The notes beneath the pieces were generated by a model. The model did no database searches, was not told the origin of the DNA, and saw only the letters and a list, made by a program, of their open reading frames with translations. 64,000 bases of DNA from positions 388,143,132-388,207,131 of the forward strand of contig CM060900.1 in assembly GCA_030762935.1 (NCBI GenBank), in the 5' to 3' direction. The translations under genes were made by a program, and so were the position numbers. Of the stretch, positions 22,566 through 34,441 are shown piece by piece (positions within the stretch are counted from its first letter, which is position 1; the number at the start of each line of letters is the position of its first letter). Origin of the DNA: Hymenopus coronatus. Lineage: Eukaryota; Arthropoda; Insecta; Mantodea; Hymenopodidae.

Positions 22566-22636
22566 GCCATGTTAGCTCAGCGGCAGAGCAACCGGCTAGA
22601 AACCGGGAGATCCGTGGTTCAAATCCCGGCTATGGC
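22566..22636 (+). repeat. tRNA-like head of SINE family F (not a clear tRNA gene)
   Basis: It has a perfect A box (TAGCTCAGCGG, 22573-22583) and a perfect B box (GGTTCAAATCC, 22616-22626). Six of seven acceptor pairs (GCCATG/TATGGC) and a D stem GCTC/GAGC are present. The anticodon loop CTAGAAA would read AGA, but the long variable arm of tRNA-Ser is absent and the T stem has mismatches. A tRNA-derived SINE head or tRNA pseudogene is more likely than a functional tRNA. Confidence 0.6.
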
Positions 22637-23887
22637 ATTGCATTTGTCCAACTGACTCTACCTATTTACCTAGTTTGTGGTTTGCATCCCGCGAGCTAAG
22701 TCTTATTTTTAACGTAGTCAATAACATTTTTATTACCATTTTTGAGACAGTTGTTGGGTGTACTGATTCTTAGCTGTGATTCTATACTTGTACTACTGTC
22801 AACATTGCCCAAATGTTGGTGTATGCTCCTGCTGCACCTCCTTTTGTTGGGACGTGAGTGTACCTCCCCAGCAACTGGGATTTATCTCCAAAGGCTTTTG
22901 CTGTCACTGCTGTTGCTACTGTTGGGGATGGGGCAAGGATTCTTGGAGATGTTTGGTCAGGTGACAATCGTATGCAAATGAAGATTCTATCTTAAGCACT
23001 GCAACCCTAAGGGCTTACTGGCTAGGGATGCACCAATGGGACGCAAATAAGTGTTGAGTTGTAAATTATTTTACTTACCATAGAATCTTTTGTACCCGAG
23101 GTGCATTTATGTATACCTGACGAAAACGTTAATATATAAGACTAAAGATTTTATATTTTCGATTTGAGCCACTGGCTGTTGAGTGTTAATGAAAATTTAC
23201 TTTTGATGTAAACATACCGCATTGCCGAATGCTCTGTATTCAAATAATATCTTATCTGTCAATTAACATTTTCAATATTCCTCCATTAAAGTCGCATATG
23301 TTATGTCTGAAATCAGTGCCCAAAAAGGTATGTAAACGGGAGAAGAAAGCCTTATAAAACAGTATGGTGCTACATATTTCACGTAAATAAACTTTTATCA
23401 CCTATGGGTCTCCCTAGACATCCGGAGGGCTTTGCAGGGTGATTCTTAACAACTCAGACCTCGGGAATTTGAAGATTATGGTTAATGATTACCTTCTCGT
23501 CCCTTTTGTACTTATGGGACATTACATCATGCATTGATATAAAGCGCAAGAAGTACGTGAACTTTCTACGAAACTACGTAGTTTTTCATTTGTTTCGAAA
23601 TAATACCAAGTAATTTGAGCACACGGATTGAGCAAAATGAATTTACTTAGAAAAGAGTAAGAAAACTATAAAATTTATTAATCAAATAGCTTTATGAATG
23701 TTAACTGTTTTAATTTATTATTTGAGGCATAAAGAAAATTTAGTAATTCGAAGTGCTTAATATTCTTTCTTGCTACAAATGGCCAAGCGCTTGCATTATT
23801 TATAACCCTTTGTGCTGAAATTAAAAAAAAATAATATCAGCTTAAATAATAAAGCATCTGAAATATTTTGAAATAATGACGTTAAGA
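22637..23887. other. No confident feature; overlapping frames near 22742-22981
   Basis: Frames are open on both strands at 22742-22981. The minus-strand one ends ...TNIWAMLTVVQV. It is GC-richer than its surroundings, yet no family is recognised. The rest is AT-rich. Confidence 0.35.
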
Positions 23888-23911
23888 ATGATAATGATGA
23901 TGATGATGATG

Positions 23912-23975
<64 letters not shown>
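23888..23975. repeat. (ATG)n-(ATA)n microsatellite
   Basis: About seven GAT/ATG units are followed by more than twenty ATA units without interruption. Confidence 0.97.
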
Positions 23976-23977
<2 letters not shown>

Positions 23978-24929
23978 TTTGATAACGTTGTGTAAAAGCT
24001 GGTAAAACGACATTCACAGTAATTTAAACAAGTCCGCTGTTATTTCAGAATCACACTGTAAGGCCCAGTGATTTACTTTTATTTTACTTAAATAAATTGC
24101 TCTCAAAGTCTAAAGAGTGGTTTGTATTGTGGCAGTACTTCTTTTCAAGAGCTTCATGTTTGTCGGCAATAAAAACTTCACTTTAAAATGCATCTGTTGG
24201 AAAATAAAGTCGCAAACGTAAACAATTGTGCACCGAAGGGAAACTTGGGAATTTCAAACGGTGGAACTTAGGCACCTACAATGTTGCACTTATGTGATTT
24301 TGTCATTTAATGCGCATTTTTCAAACGTTCAGCTTTATTTGGCACTTTTCAGTATAATTTTAATCACTAACTTTGGTTGACAATGAGCTAATCTTATTTG
24401 GTGCTTTGAAAATGTGTTTAAAATGTTATGTTATGTCAAATGTTATGTTTTATTGCGGACTTGTTATTATAGCATGTATATACGAGGTTTTAAACAAGAC
24501 AAAATGTACAGTAAACTGAAAAATTGCAAATCACAGTTTCAAAAATGTGATGATAACTATAAAAATCTATACCATGAGAGAGAAATGTTCGTGTGTAGGA
24601 AATATACTAAACAACGTAAGGAGAGGAAAACTAATAAACAACTCTAAGACGGTGATTTAAACATTGCAGACATTTAGAATTGCTGATTAATTAGTTTTAT
24701 CGGAATATATAGATACTTGAAACATCTGAGTGAGAGTCCCTGAAATTCAACGGCATTTACAAGAAAAGAAAAAAACAAATATTGCTTCTTAGGAAGAGAC
24801 GTCTCATTATTCTCATTCACCGAAGCAGAATAATGAGAAGAAAATGAAGAAGTTAATTACGAATTACCTATAGACACACAACTTCAACACCCACCATTAA
24901 ACGCATCTATTGTATGTAACATACTGACA
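23976..24929. other. AT-rich spacer
   Basis: A 77-codon plus frame at 24414-24647 is lysine-rich and shows no recognisable motif. Nothing else is visible. Confidence 0.4.
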
Positions 24930-25790
24930 CCGAGTGGCCCAACTGTGACGTATTTGGCGTGTGCAGATACTCCTTCATGCGTTTTTAGTTGCAGAACTCA
25001 ACTGGGCTATTTCAAGTTTTTTTATGCATATAAAATAATGATATTTGGAAAGAATAGTCTGTTTGTAGAAGATATAGCAAAAGTGATTTGAAGGAACACA
25101 GCAGATTAGTAAGATCCATAGGGCCTTAAAGGCTTACGTGCGTTTTTTTTTTTCTTACCATCTTGGTGGACTAATTTTCTTATCATGCTCTTTATAACTA
25201 CGCTTCATTTCTTTATTTTTCTTTTTCTTCACCATTATAGCAGACATTTTTTGTTTCTTTCTTTTTATATGTTTATATTATTGTAAAGGCGAGAATTCAT
25301 CATTTATATATACTTTTATTTTTATTATTTTCTTGTTGTTGCTAGAATTCAAGCAATTTCTGTTAGGAATCTAGGAACTTATTTATTTCAGGAGGACCAG
25401 CAGCCCTACATCACAACAGGAAGTGGAAGAATGCAAGATCTCTGTTCCTAGGTTACTCAGGATCGATATAGGAGCAATAAAGGTGCTCATAGCTTGTGTA
25501 TCCAGGGTTTAAAGGAGGCGATTCTGTTGTCGTGAATCATCCGCCACCTCTCTGCATTAAAGAAACTGTGTCGAGTTAAAACCCGTCAGTAAAGAACTGA
25601 TGTTAACGACCTTCAATTTACCCCTCTTGTTTATGAGCGGAGACTGTTAGTGGGCAGCAATCATTGAGATGGGTAAAACTAAGGCCACTGGCGGGGTTTA
25701 ATTTGAAATAGCCCCGTTGTATTCTGCAATTCTTTTAACATTCGAAAGCATGTCTGCACGCGTCAAATGCGAGGCAGTTGGGACATGTGG
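24930..25790. mobile_element. Foldback element family H, enlarged copy
   Basis: The left arm (24930-25018) and the right arm (about 25695-25790) are inverted relatives of each other: GTGGCCCAACTG...GTGTGCAGATA...GTTGCAGAACTCAACTGGGC against its complement. The same arms form the compact element at 47979-48292, and a lone arm occurs at 32711. Part of the interior (25566-25690) also matches the compact copy. About 500 further interior bases are extra and hold nothing recognised. Confidence 0.65.
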
Positions 25791-25845
25791 TATAGAGTAG
25801 ATATTCCGCTTTTGCAACATTTACATTTCCGGGTAAGCCAAGAAG

Positions 25846-25847
<2 letters not shown>

Positions 25848-25909
<62 letters not shown>
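25848..25909. repeat. (AT)n microsatellite
   Basis: About 31 uninterrupted AT units. Confidence 0.97.
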
Positions 25910-25913
<4 letters not shown>

Positions 25914-25959
25914 AATTTTCGCTCTTCATTTGTTTTTTTTTTATTCTCTGCATGGGTTC

Positions 25960-26560
25960 TTTTCTTCCAATATTTCGGCCTCTCACTAATGTATTAATTC
26001 CTTGTGTCAATGTGAGTGGTAGGTGGTCTTCTTGTTTTCTTTCTTCCTAATGGTTCTGATTCCATGACCCGTAATATCAGACTTTCTTCTGACATCATTT
26101 TAATATGCGCATACTACATACGTTGCTTTTCTTCCACAACATGATTTCCCGATGACTTCATGTATTAATTCTTTTCCATCTGGATATCCCTGCTAACCAT
26201 TCCAAACATTCTTCTCAATTGCCATCAATATTCTAACAATTGGAATTTAATGCTCATACTTCTAATCCATATGTCATACTGGTTCGAATAATATTTCTGA
26301 ATATTTAGCACTTGTTTCCTTTTTAACGGGTTTATACCATAAGGTATTATTTAGTGTTCTAATCGTGCATGTACTAGCGTTTATTCTTGAACTAATTTGT
26401 TGATCTTGTTCACCATATTGCGTGCTTGTGAAATGTTTATATTATTAATTCTTTACTTTTATGCCGCTTATTACTTTTTATCCTTTGTCACTTAACCATA
26501 CCGTTTTTATTTCTGAGGAATTGGCAATTAATATAGCTTCCATAAATTCCTGTTTAGGTA
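25960..26560 (-). pseudogene. RTE-like LINE remnant (C-terminal part)
   Basis: The minus strand, read from the right, gives RTLNNTLWY, a decayed 'YG.ETW' region, RMFGM with RDIQME, and then MMSEESLILRVMESEPLGRK followed by KTRRPPTTHIDTR. This matches the typical '...R..LP..VLE..P.GRR.RGRPR..W.D' ending of RTE-like polymerases. Stops and frameshifts are frequent. The exact LINE clade is inferred. Confidence 0.55.
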
Positions 26561-28046
26561 CTTTTTCGAATTTGACTACGAATTTGACTCAGGACTGTGC
26601 TTAGAAATCAGAAATCACACAACCATAAGTCTAGAATCCTTTTTGCTAGGTAAAAAGTGGCTAAATTTAAAACACCTATGGGCTCTTTATATCTTTAATG
26701 TGTGGCAGAATTTCATCGTGTCACAAACGGAAATGTTATAACATGACAGTATTAAAATAAAACGTAAAGTATGTATCACGACAATCGTGTTTATGGTTTT
26801 AAATACTTTTTTATATTTTTTTATCATTTTTATTAATTTTTTAATTTGTCTTTCAATTAATGTTTATTTTAAAACGACACTGAAATGGCTAGTATTTAAT
26901 ACAAAATAAAATTTACAATTGGGCGTAAAGGAGCATTAATTCAGCAATCATCCTCAAGAAAAAATATGCCATAATGACTATTAAGATTTAATTAATTATG
27001 GATAGTTTTATATATGTTGTGAAGATTAATACAATTTCTTATTCGAGCTAACCGTTAAGTTGTTTGTATTCAATTTGAACTCGAAAAATAAAACTATGCG
27101 CATCTTTGATTTATTTAAAAATGAAAGAACTATATCTACATTTTATTTCATTAATTATTTATTATTTTTCCTCCTATTCGACTACTGTGGAGCAGAAGTT
27201 TTACCACTCTCAGAATTTGAGAGCTGATCTCCATCAAGCGCAAAAAAGGAAACCTTCAGAGATTATTAACTCAAACTTCTACATCTGAATTGCTAGATAC
27301 GTAACATATTTTTACAAGGACTAATATCCATTGGAACACAACAAAAACTTCTGCACCGATATTATTTTGATATTTTGGTCAACATGTCCGTCAGAATGGA
27401 CATTAGCAGAAGGTATCTTCATCCGGTGTTTATTAACTAGCGCTTAATAAATTCGCATTCCTGATATTTGTATTTCAATTCATAAAGCTACAGACAAACT
27501 TGGCTCATGTTACTTTTGGAAGGAACAGGAAAGTCGTATCAGGAATGAATAATTTTTGGCATTAAAAGAAATGCTTTCAAGCATATTCTCAAATTAATAT
27601 ACTTTTTTGTTATTTGCTAATTTAGGATTAAAGGATCACCGAAGTACAAAATGATTTTCTACAGTATTAAAGCTAGAACTTCAATGTTTCGTGCACGCAT
27701 TACTGGAAACAAAATGAGTGTGAATATCAATTTAATTCATATATGTATTTTCATTCTGCACCTAGAAATTAATTCGATTAATTTAAACTAATCTACGATA
27801 CATAACAAAAATCTAACCAGACATTTTATTAAAAACATTATACAGTGCTTTGTGAAATCTTTTATAACGGCTACCTCCTACACGTAGCATATGAATTGTC
27901 CAATTATGCATTATGTATTCTAAACTCACAATCTACGGATATTTTTATCAGAGTTTTCAACATCAAATCAAAATATATTTTCAACTGATACTTTTATAAT
28001 CTAATCAGGCAAGACATCCTTCTGATATATTAACACCAAACAGCTA
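26561..28046. other. Long AT-rich stretch without recognised features
   Basis: Only short frames occur (for example 27106-27288, 60 codons, no motif). I see no SINE, simple repeat or RNA gene here. Confidence 0.45.
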
Positions 28047-29520
28047 CAACCGTGCTACTGAAAAGGTTAGTATATCTGCATCAAAGGCTGCGATAGGATT
28101 GACGGTATTCATGACACAGAAGGCAACGTTGTCACATTTTCTCCAAGTAAATTCGGGTTACACGCATGGACATTTATTTCTTGGAGTACTAAGTAGATAA
28201 TAACATTGGCAAGGTTCCTAATAAGTGCTAATAATATCTAACCACATTGTCTACTTACATACTTACATTACACTGTGTCTCCACCTTCCTCGCTTTCACT
28301 GTCATTTTCACTCACATGTATCACAAACGAAGCATTGTGTAAAGCATCCCGCAGTTGAAATTTTCGCTCTTGTTGATGGTGTGCTGAACGCATCTTTCCC
28401 AGACACCCGAATCAACATTTTCTCAAAACTTTGCACACACCGTCACTTATAGAAGGAGTCACACTCCGCTTTATGGCGTGCCCACATCAGCTCAATCGGA
28501 TTCAGACAACAATGATATGGAGGTAACTTGAGGACTTCATGGCCATAATGTTTTTTCGTCTATTATATACACTTTCTATATCCGAATTTTCTGCAAAAGT
28601 ACGGCCTTTATTGGAACTGGACTGGGTAAGACTAAGTTATATTCTTTCATGAGGCTGATCATTTCGTATTTTCTGCTGGACATGTTGGGAATTTTGATCC
28701 TCTCCGGGAATGATACTAGCATTTTCTAACATAATAACATTCTTAGGAGGAATGTTTTTCAAAATTGTGTTCTTGAACCAAACTCCAATTATTTCAGCAT
28801 TCATCTCGAGATGTGAATCAGCAAAGGAGTCCCGAATATTTTCAGAAGCTAAATATAAGCAGCCCTCAATCCAGACCTGGCTACCGCTTACGTGCAAGAT
28901 CATGATTCTTTTTCCACGTGAAACAGGGGCAAGAAGGCAGCAAAGCAACTGCCGTCATCCCAACCTTTTCTTACATCATGAGTATTGTACCAAAATACAT
29001 ATAAATAAATGATATGATACTCTTTCTGCCTGAAATAGTTTAGTCTACTCATGTACCGATATCTCCATGCCGCAATCCTTACTGATTCCATAATCACGCA
29101 CTTCTTATTTAACGTGCGAAAGCGGAACCCTAACTTCACTAACAACTGTCTAACCGAATCCCTTTTGTAAGGAAAACTAGCTGGATCATTGACACTATTA
29201 CTATTATTTCTAGCATCAAAGCTAAATACGTTCCAAGGCCTCCACACATTTAAGAATATATAGTAAATACTATTTGCACCCGTGAAGTTCACAAGAAAAC
29301 TACACGAATGAGTTGAACGAGAGAAAACGTAGAAAATGTTATAACGTTGTGTTTCATTACTCTTTCTGCCATTTGTGATTTCTACGCATTCATTGGCTGA
29401 AGTGACGCGCTCATTGGTGCAATGCACAACGTCGGCGACTTCCCAGAATAATCCGTGTTATCTGAGAGGTTTCTATCAACAAAGATAAAGCGCATGTTAA
29501 CCTTTTCAGTAGCATGGTAA
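28047..29520 (-). mobile_element. Tc1/IS630-type DNA transposon with intact terminal repeats
   Basis: The 17-base sequence TGCTACTGAAAAGGTTA at 28053-28069 recurs perfectly inverted at 29498-29514. With one mismatch the repeat extends to 28049-28069 and 29498-29518. TA lies just outside both ends (28045-28046 and 29521-29522), the target duplication of Tc1/mariner elements. The 1.47 kb length suits a single transposase gene, which is present but broken on the minus strand. Confidence 0.8.
28268..29427 (-). pseudogene. DDE transposase of the 28-kb Tc1-like element, inactivated
   Basis: From right to left are an N-terminal helix-turn-helix region (DSVRQLLVKLGFRFR), then WRYRYMSRLNYFRQ, the decayed first catalytic block YLYVFWYNTHD, SRGKRIMILHVSGSQ, WFKNTILKNIPPKNVIM, and the C-terminal block PPYHCCLNPIELMWA. 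It ends HVSENDSESEEGGDTV with a stop at 28268-28270. The glutamate of NPIEL remains, but both aspartates expected in the first two blocks are replaced. At least two frameshifts and several stops occur. The family resembles DDE_3-type transposases common in arthropods. Confidence 0.78.
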
Positions 29521-29697
29521 TACACATTAGGTCCTTATTATTTTGTCGCTGAAGGCATTCCTTCCATTTAATACTAATCTAGTGTAGGCCAATAGCTTAC
29601 CGGTTGTATCTATTATTTCACCAGAATGTTGCATCACAGTTCCGTCGTGATGGTTTGGATTAAGGGAATATGAAAGACGAGACCACTAGACGTTATG

Positions 29698-29967
29698 TTT
29701 TTTTTTTTATTGTTTCATTTATATAGCCCTCTTTAACATCTAAGGTCATATCGTTGAAAGAACTCCTTGTCTGTAGGCTCTTTTACGTTTGGTTTAAATC
29801 ATTTTATTTTCCTCAAACATTCACTCTCACATATATACTTCCAGACTCTGAGGGGATAAGGAATAATTCTAGCTAAAAAAAAAAGCTTCCGGATCCAGCT
29901 GGTAATCGAACCCGGGACCTGGGGTTGTGAAGTCAGCTCACTAACCACTCGACCACAGAGACAGCCT
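29698..29967 (-). repeat. SINE family E with target duplication
   Basis: The tRNA-like head at the right end (minus strand) has a perfect A box TGGTCGAGTGG and a B box GGTTCGATTAC with one mismatch. The 3' end at the left is a T run (29698-29709). Flanking ACGTTATG (29690-29697) and ACGCTATG (29968-29975) form a probable 8-base target duplication with one change. It is the only copy of this family seen in the window. Confidence 0.75.
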
Positions 29968-30805
29968 ACGCTATGTTTTGTTTACATCTGGAGGCCGGTT
30001 AAGATAGCTGACCTACATCGACTTGTTTGCAAAGGTGCCGATTTCTACAGCCACATTACGTCAACAAAAGGGTGTTCAGAATATCCTATTAAGGATTAAG
30101 TATATTAAACCGCTATGTGATATCACATAGTTGTTAGCAAAACTATGTCGTAAACAGTTCACTATAATCTCGAGTAATAACATTTTTTCATATCTTCTCA
30201 TTAAATATAGCCCCACAATTTGGAAGAGATGCTCTTTGTTTTTCGAAAACGACTTATCAAAGAACAAACTGACATTAATTTTTTGTAACATTTCCATGAG
30301 GTGAACATTGGAAGGAATATAACAAGTTGCCTTCCATCCGGTGTATCTACGCAAAGCATAACATTACGAGCTACTTATAGTGCTAAGCTAAACATACCAT
30401 ATAATGGAAGGTAGACATATGCAGTGGCTGTGCTAATAAAAGCCAATGGTTGTAAAGCGATTAAAATAAAGCTTTATTTTATTATAGCATTTGCTATTGC
30501 AACAGGTTTCCATGAATCAGAGCAGGCATATATATGTGTGCAGATAATGTGAACGGCATATATAGAAACATACAATGGAAAAATAAAATATATAAACTAA
30601 TAAAAACAACAAAATACTCTGTATTTGTGTACTTTGCGGACATCCATAAAAGAAATCTGTTCACTAGTCAAGGACAAGTGTTTTGAACAGAAACCCTTTT
30701 AATTCACAAAAACATATAACTGTTTATTTTCCAATCTTCAATTAGTAGCTTAAGTCCTGATACATATTGTATCTCTAATACTATACAGGTTGTAAGGGGT
30801 ATAAG
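29968..30805. other. AT-rich spacer
   Basis: A 92-codon minus-strand frame (30076-30354) shows no recognised motif. Nothing else is visible. Confidence 0.4.
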
Positions 30806-30933
30806 TACATTTGTTGTACTCATAATTAAGAAGAGTGCAATGAACATGTCATTCATCGATATTCGCCTCATTTGTGGACTTATAATTCCATTTTTAAGAG
30901 TTGTGTGTTTTCAGGTTGGTTAATATCTCCAAG

Positions 30934-31466
30934 GCGTTAATTAATTTGAGTTTTGCTTATGGACGCTCTTTAATTGCTGTGGTTCCCAGCGTCGTATTCC
31001 GTATTTTTTTTTTTTCAAAGTACCGGAGTCTGATCAGGACTCCGTCGCTGTATCCCCGTTTACATTCCCCCCCCCCTAAGTTTACTGTATGATTACTAGT
31101 TTTTACTGTTCCTTTACACGAACATATACACATTGCACAAACATATAACACCCATGCCAAAGGCGGGACTGGAACCCACGATCCCCTGCCCACGAAGCAC
31201 CAAAGCGAGACGTTTTAACGAGCGGGGCCATGGGGACCGGCCGGTATTGGGCGTGAAATGTCGCTTAATTTTACTCAGAGGTCTCCCTATCTCGCTTGAG
31301 GTTATTTTATGCGCCTTAAATCTACGACACGGGACCAACGGCTTTACTTCTCCATGTTAAAGATTTTTACGCCGAAAATATTCATCGCCCTCCGCCAGGT
31401 TTGAATCCGTGACCTAGGGAACTCGAATCTAGCATGCATGACACTCCTAGACCACGGAGAAACACA
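30934..31466 (-). repeat. SINE family A, split by SINE C
   Basis: The 3' tail lies at 30934-31003 and the remaining body plus tRNA-like head at 31241-31466. Both are minus-strand and collinear with other family A copies once SINE C is removed. The head keeps an inverse B box near 31400 (AGGTTTGAATCC) and CTAGACCACGGAG at the end. Confidence 0.82.
31004..31240 (-). repeat. SINE family C nested in SINE A
   Basis: The minus-strand copy has a T run (31004-31015) marking its 3' poly(A) tail. A C-rich run lies at 31066-31078, and a tRNA-like head at the right has a B box (inverse of GGTTCCAGTCC, about 31167). CCGTAT to the left and CCGGTAT to the right are a likely target duplication within the SINE A sequence. 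A second copy lies at 60586-60775. Confidence 0.8.
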
Positions 31467-31865
31467 CCAAGTAGGCGTGGCACACACAACATATAAGTAT
31501 TTATTTTCCCTGAGATCAAGAGTAGGAAGCCATAACGTTGAGGCGGGCCTTGCTAAAATGAATATTGTGACAGAACTGAACTTGAAACCTTTCTTCATGG
31601 TCAATTACCTCACATTACGTAGGCAGGCAGCTCATGTATTGATGTATGAAAACGTGGAAGTAAAACGCATAGTATATACTGAGAGGCCTTATTCATTTCG
31701 CTGCACAGTTAAGACTATGTAAAACACTATGTAATATTTTGTGGGAAAACTGTTAATCGAAGAGAAAAAATAACTAACACACCAAAGTGGATACACATTA
31801 AGATACCGTTTGTCAAAATATCTGTATCTATACCCCTAACAGACTGTAAAGCAATTTCTGACACC

Positions 31866-32710
31866 TTATGCTCAGTAATGAAGGTTGAATTGTCCTGAAT
31901 CTCTGCTATTCATTTACTAAAAATTGGTAGGCTCTCTAAGAGTTGTAATAAGCATACTTGTTTCTAGCTGCCTATTTCATTTTATTGCTCATAATGGCAA
32001 ACCGTATAGTCTGTATATGGACGCGCCTTCCAAATGTTAAAATTATAGCTTCCCTGCTTTAGTATTCATAAATTAGAGCCTTATAGAGGAATGCGATCTT
32101 ATTTTAATGCATCTTCTCAGTAATAGGAATGTAAATAAGACTTAAAGTAACGAAAATCAACATCCACCATGTTGTAACACTTCAAACAGCATTTCTGTGG
32201 TACAGAAAATCAGAAAATATAAATCAGTACCCCGTCAATTTGTATCTTGGATAATATTGCAAAGATAATTTGTGTAATTTATATAAGTTGAGTTCCAGAA
32301 CAGGCAATATAGTAATTCAGTTATCATCTGTATATTCTTTAGAAAAATAAATGCATCAAGGCAACGGCAAGAAGAGCAATGGAATATACTGGGTACCTTA
32401 GTGTACCATTTACTCCAGCTTACTTGTTACCTTGTTTGGTACACGGATGATAATGCTACAATCTGTAATCGATCCAACCTTAGAAACGGATATGAATAAA
32501 ACATTTCGTATTCCTCCAGTAGCTGTAGAAGTACTCATGTTTATCCCTACCGAATAGAGGGATACTCACAACCATACAGTGACAAACGACAGCTACTATA
32601 TTCTTTGGTGCATATTATTTATTATTCCATATTTAACTACCTTTTGGACTCATTTTTTTATTAAACTACTTGTTTGAAAACTATCAGACAATCATATATT
32701 TAAGGTGCTA
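31866..32710. other. No recognised feature
   Basis: This is AT-rich sequence following family K. I see no open frame of interest and no simple repeat. Confidence 0.4.
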
Positions 32711-32812
32711 TACCAATTGATCTAGCTGCCCCGTATTTGGCATATGCAGATATCCCTTCGAGTGTTAAAAGAGTTACAGAACTCAACGGAGATATTTCAA
32801 CTTAAAACCGGC
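32711..32812 (+). repeat. Lone arm of foldback family H
   Basis: CCCGTATTTGGCATATGCAG, then ATATCCCTTCGAGTGTTAAA and GAGTTACAGAACTCAACGG, match the left arms at 24930 and 47979. No inverted partner lies within the following kilobases, so this is a solo arm or a truncated element. Confidence 0.7.
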
Positions 32813-34184
32813 CAGAGCAGCAAGCGATACAGACACTCATAATGTTCAGGTTATTCAGAACGGATTACTCATAATGACCATACAATGTCCTTGGTTCATA
32901 ACGTAGCGATAATTCCACCAAGAACTTGCCATTCTTACAGTTAAAAAAGCTGTCAAATATCTATCCAAAACCTATTCCAATCTAGCTAACGTCCAAGGAG
33001 CGTAGGTGCACAAACTAGGAACAAGAAGCCATGGAAACACAAGCCTAAGGAGGTAATTAGAATGACTTGTGAAGCATTGTTACATATTATTAACCATTTT
33101 GGTAATTGTTAATTGTTGTAACTTCATACATTAATCTTAATTGTATTATTCATACATGTTTTATTGCAAACATATTTGCTGGTAGACTCAATTTGACCCA
33201 CCACATATATTTTTTCATCGTTACGTCGGTTTATTGTAATGTAGATGTAAGGCATACTTTCTCATCAGTCAAAATAAATCCTGAAAAAGGGACCATTATC
33301 TGAACTTCCAGGATAAGAAAGGGGATACCTGGATATTAGTATTTGCAGCTTTTGTGGAGTAAACTTGGAAGTGTTGGACAAAAGAAACAAATCCAATATT
33401 GAGAAGTGAAAAAGTGTATGAAGTGCACTCTTATGTTTATAGCTGCTCTACAAACCTAAAATACACTTAAACAAGTACAATCACTAAAATAAATTGTTGC
33501 GATTATGCTTATTTTGACAATCACATGTAAAGGGCATCGCTTTTTACCTTTTTATATTGCAGGAATTGAACAAAAGTAAGTCAACAACACATATTATTGA
33601 TAGACTTCAAAGGTAATTTTCATTTCTTTTACCACAGCGCAATTTCTTCAGCAGAAATAAGGTATTGAGAAATTCGACCTCCTAAAGTTTTCCAGCTCCC
33701 TTTTCTCTCGTTCCGTAAGCAGGAGTGCTGTACAGAGAACATGACGATGTGGTATCAGAAATTCTATTTGTCTTGGTTTCGCAAAAAGTTGTATGCAATA
33801 CGCTTGTACGATGAAATCCGCAGCGTCCGGATTAACACCCTTTTTAAATGGAAAATCCGCTATTTATTCGCTAAAATGTCATATGTAAATTCCATATAAC
33901 GCCGGCTTTTGGAAGACTCTGAAAACACGCTGTTTAATGAGACAAATTGGATCAAGGATATGGTCGTGATATATTTTCACCTAGAACATGCGTATCCGCC
34001 ACACAGGCGTAATGAAGTGATATTTTACTAGGATCATTCTTTGACAAACTTGATGCGTTATTGTAAATATATTTCCCTAATTTACTTGCTTTTAGTATAC
34101 TAAGAGGTTCATCGCAACCATACCCATAAAAGTATAAATATGAAACTCTTGATATTGTCTGCTACGTACATATATTAAAGCAAC

Positions 34185-34187
<3 letters not shown>
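32813..34187. other. AT-rich spacer
   Basis: Pyrimidine tracts followed by AG occur near 33560 and 33638 and look like splice acceptors. No convincing exon frame accompanies them. Nothing else is visible. Confidence 0.35.
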
Positions 34188-34247
<60 letters not shown>

Positions 34248-34407
34248 TTAGTGAAAGAATTACTCGCTGCCTGTGCTTTACGGCTTCATAGTTCTTATCT
34301 GCTGATTTCTCTCCATGCATTCCATTCTTCGTCTAACAGCTACTCTTTGGTTCTCGATGGCTTCATATATTCTGCATTCACTTTTCCTCACCTGAAGCAC
34401 ATGTTTG

Positions 34408-34440
<33 letters not shown>

Positions 34441-34441
34441 T
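34188..34441. repeat. (TA)n and (ATA)n microsatellites
   Basis: About 25 TA units lie at 34188-34249 with one GT interruption. About ten ATA units lie at 34410-34441. Ordinary AT-rich sequence lies between. Confidence 0.95.

Larger units (their letters stand above)
30806..31865 (+). repeat. Interspersed repeat family K, copy 2 (split by SINEs)
   Basis: The left part (30806-30933) and the right part (31467-31865) align consecutively with 1027-1521 and 43204-43645. They are separated only by SINE A. The junctions carry CCAAG on both sides (30929-30933 and 31467-31471). Copy 1 has a single CCAAGTAGG at the equivalent point, which marks the pre-insertion site. Confidence 0.78.

Noticed and set aside
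22742..22981. Overlapping hydrophobic (plus) and compositionally ordinary (minus) frames
   Set aside because: Possible coding relic but no recognisable motif, start context or splice signals; kept only as a note.
33560..33660. Two splice-acceptor-like pyrimidine tracts ending in AG
   Set aside because: The sequences after them do not give a convincing open exon with a donor; such motifs are frequent in AT-rich DNA.
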